A stretch of DNA of 64,000 bases from Arthrinium phaeospermum (lineage: Eukaryota; Ascomycota; Sordariomycetes; Amphisphaeriales; Apiosporaceae): the NCBI GenBank assembly GCA_006503535.1, contig QYRS01000008.1, forward strand, positions 2,046,001-2,110,000, in the 5' to 3' direction. Below the pieces are notes generated by a model. It did not search any database, had not been told where the DNA came from, and saw only the letters and a list, made by a program, of their open reading frames with translations. Position 1 is the stretch's first letter, and every line of letters starts with the position of its first letter. Position numbers and translations under genes: made by a program. Below are positions 61,419-64,000 of this stretch, one piece after another.

Positions 61419-62049
61419 TCATAACGTCTTCTTCTCGCCCGGAATCTTCCAGTTGTTCACGCTGTACCACCACCGCCGCACCCTGGCGCCGACCGAGCTG
61501 CCGCTTAGCTGGGCGCTCTTATTCCAGTGTTGCCAGCCGCACAGCGCCAGGTTGTAGAGGACGCCCTGGGCGAGGGGCATCACCATCTAGATGTACGGGA
61601 AGAGGATGGTTAGTGAGCGCATCATCATATGCCTGCTATGACCACAGTCACACTACAGGCAAGAGTGGGAAGTCCTCCTAGACAAAACGTACCTGGTCGC
61701 GCACCGTGATCAGCGCCACCTTCCACCACGTGTCGGCGTCCTTGAGCGAGTGCAGGTAGCTCTGCTCGAAGCGCATGTCGGGCATGGGCGGGAAGTGGTG
61801 CTTGGGGCTGCGCGGGTGGGGCCGCAGCACGCTCAGCGGGATCTCGGAGGCGTTGTCATCGTCTTCCGCCTCCGAGTCGAGGGAGACGTCGTCGATGGAC
61901 GAGGGCCGCTTGGGCAGCTTGTGGTGTTTTAGTTCGACGGGCTCCTTGGTCGAGGTCGTCGTCGATGGGGCTAGGTCGTGGTTCGGCGAGGGGGACCGCT
62001 CGATGTGCGCGGTTTGCACGGTTTCGGCGATTTGCGTGGGGATCGACAT
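61419..62049 (-). CDS. DUF1770 fungal protein
   Basis: Exons 62049..61693 and 61586..61419 encode 174 residues. The first half is disordered and acidic (SIDDVSLDSEAEDDDNAS). The conserved part is MPDMRFEQSYLHSLKDADTWWKVALITVRDQ, joined by splicing to MVMPLAQGVLYNLALCGWQHWNKSAQLSG and ending VRRWWYSVNNWKIPGEKK. I recognise this as the fungal DUF1770 family, whose function is unknown. The segment PLAQGVLYNLALCGWQHW is hydrophobic and could be a membrane-associated helix. The intron has donor GTACGT and acceptor CTAG in phase 0. Confidence 0.8.
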
Positions 62050-63304
62050 GGTTGGATATGTTGGTGGGTTGGGCGATAGTGGTGGTGGTCTGGTTTACTT
62101 CTTGCCCGGAGGCAGGTGTATCTTGGGACTCGTTACTAGGTGATGCGGCGCCGCGGGTGGTTTGGACTGCGCTTGCTAGTGGTTGGAGCTATGATGCTAT
62201 TGCACTTTCTGTATGCAGCCAATCAGATGGGTGGGATGGCACGTGCGGACCCCACGGTTTGACCTCCTTCCTGGTTATATCTCGACAGCTCCCAATCTTT
62301 TGTCTAGACGGGCGCCTCCACAAGTAGGCACTCATTCTTTCCTGTTCTTAGTATTACTGGTTTGCATTTTCACGAAGGCCCGAAAAGGCGCGCAAGAGCC
62401 ATTGCGAGCCTTGCTACACCGGGTGTCTCTCCGGGCTAAGATGTGGCTACTGATATTCCAGTCACTAACATCGCGAGCGCCAAAACCTGGGGTAGCCCAC
62501 GCGGTGTCTACAAAGCCGGTTGACGTAACAGAGAAGAGCTATTTGTACAAGCCCTTGATCCATGTTTCTTGGTTGTGCTACCTGGTGGATGGTGCATGTG
62601 CACTACGACTGCCTCTAACTGGCGAGGACTGGCAGGAAGGAATGGCCAGCAAGGTATGCACTTCGCCGTCTTCATGAAGGGTAAGTATGTGCATACCTAC
62701 ATGCAAGTATACCTGGCTCAGATTTAGTGAACACTGGATGTTATGACAACGAGCGTAAAGCTAGATCTACTACACGGCATCGCTTGAACAAACTGTTATT
62801 TAGCTACCATGGTTTCTTATCAGGTAATGTGGCACACACCTTGTTCATAGGTACTTTCAGGGAGCACGTCAATATCCCATCTACAACACAAAAGTAGATG
62901 ATATGCTACGATCAATTGGCAACTAGTAGGGCAAACCGCAGAAATGCCCGTACATGTCAAGTGTGCTAATTTCGGTGTATGGGTGGGCATCTGGATTATG
63001 ATGCACGGATAGTCAGCCGGTGTAAACATGGTGATAGGAAAGGAACGGTCAGAATTGGACCCGGTTGCCAACTCTAACTCCCCAAATCGACCCTGCTGTC
63101 CCATAGGTAGTACTTTCCTTATTATTAACGGATGCCCTGTCTGCCTAACAACTGAACTGGCTCGTTCCACCACAGCCCTTCAACGACTTATTCTCCTCCT
63201 CATCATCACAAACAGGCTATTCCCCATCATTGCTCGGTCCTCTGGCTGTCATTTTGGTATCATACACATTGTTTCTCTATCCTTCATCATCATCTAGCAA
63301 TACA
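62050..63304. promoter_or_regulatory. Divergent upstream regions, no gene seen
   Basis: The spacer separates the DUF1770 gene from the partial gene at the right end. The last 120 bp before 63305 are pyrimidine- and CAT-rich and probably leader. No other structure was recognised. Confidence 0.45.
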
Positions 63305-64000
63305 ATGGCGGACGCACTAGGCCTTGTGGAGCTGGATTCGCAATCGTCGGGAAACAGCTGCAGTACTCGCTACTCCCTGGGATACAAGCCGAAGAAGTCT
63401 GGAGGCATCTTTGGTTCCATGAGCCGCAAGATCAAGGGGATGCGTTCCACATCGACTTCGAAGCCCGTCAACGTCGCCAGATCTCCCAGCTCGTCGCAGC
63501 GTCCCCTCCCACCCTTCAGCCTGAAGCAGTTCTCGTCCCTCAAGAAGCGACATGGCAACGCTCCGGTCGCCCCTAGTGATGTCTCCCGTAAGGCAGCCAC
63601 GGTGCGATGCCATGGCACTGACCGGGCCGTCAACATCCCACGGCGTACCAGCGTGGGTGCCCCTGTCAAGGCTCCCCAGTTGGAGATTCCGAAGGATATT
63701 GGCGGCGATTTCACGTTGGGTGACGGAGCTTAGGACAGTAAGTGCCAGTATCCATTCGGTTGCAATTCATGCTCACATCCCTTTACAGGCCCTGTCAGTA
63801 CGTGCTCTGCCGAACCTGTCGACAACGTCTTTCCCAAGTTATATGATGAGCTTCCAGCCGGGCTTTGGAAGCGCCGCGTGTCGACCCCGGAGCCCCCGGA
63901 GCCCCCGGGGCCATGCAATACCCCTTTGGACACTGCCATCGAACCTTCCGTTCAGCCTGTACCCGAACGATCTTTCGAGCCCCTGTCTCCAAAGCCTTGG
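63305..64000 (+). CDS. Unknown basic Ser/Pro-rich protein, 3' end outside window
   Basis: The frame opens MADALGLVELDSQSSGNSCS and runs for 142 codons to a TAG at 63731-63733. It is rich in S, K and R (GIFGSMSRKIKGMRSTSTSK, LKQFSSLKKRHG). Downstream of an acceptor CAG at 63788, a clean frame continues to the window end with VFPKLYDELPAGLWKRRVS and Pro/Glu-rich sequence. Two donors could feed that acceptor in the same phase. GTGACG at 63720 removes the TAG and joins TLG to PVSTCSAEPV. GTAAGT at 63738 keeps the TAG. I take the first as the protein-coding form: 63305..63719 joined to 63789..>64000. I recognise no family. The gene continues beyond 64000. Confidence 0.6.

Noticed and set aside
1..64000. 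Secondary-metabolite cluster, CRISPR array or bacterial operon
   Set aside because: No PKS, NRPS or terpene core gene, no spaced direct repeats, and spliced eukaryotic genes throughout.

Overview
The window is nuclear DNA from a filamentous ascomycete, most likely a Sordariomycete (perhaps Sordariales). Short GT-AG introns of about 50-110 bp with CTAAC/CTGAC-like branch sites interrupt most genes. The gene set is fungal: a velvet regulator, a DUF1749 SidJ-like esterase, a DUF1770 protein and a GH131 glucanase. A very AT-rich transposon remnant looks damaged by repeat-induced point mutation (RIP). A tRNA-Phe gene carries a 20-nt intron. The species cannot be fixed from sequence alone.

Left part (1-14 kb): a GH131 beta-glucanase cut by the window edge (-), a SUT1-type disaccharide/H+ symporter (-), a 491-bp TA-flanked inverted-repeat element, an NHX-type Na+(K+)/H+ antiporter (+) whose tail is in a shifted frame, a decayed membrane-protein gene (-), and an Ark1/Prk1-type endocytic actin kinase (-).

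Middle (14-34 kb): a general amino-acid permease (-), TTI1 (-), a SidJ-like esterase (+) convergent with a microsomal-type epoxide hydrolase (-), an unrecognised nuclear protein with a KEN box and many SP/TP sites (+), and tRNA-Phe.

From 33.9 to 46 kb there is about 12 kb without a convincing gene. It ends at a VelC-like velvet factor (+).

Right part (46-64 kb): velC, pyruvate dehydrogenase E1-alpha (+) followed by a degenerate 64-67-bp minisatellite, prephenate dehydratase (-), eRF1 (-), a WHIM-type chromatin protein (+), a DUF1770 protein (-), and a partial unknown gene (+) with two alternative 5' splice sites around an in-frame stop.

This is a mixed housekeeping neighbourhood and not a biosynthetic cluster. 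No complete mobile element or new multi-gene system was recognised. The points most worth checking are the NHX frame break, the RIP-damaged MITE, the stop-containing alternative donor at the right edge, the minisatellite behind PDA1, the KEN-box protein, and the PIP-like motif in the WHIM protein. Exon boundaries were read by eye from reading frame and splice signals and are not transcript-supported.
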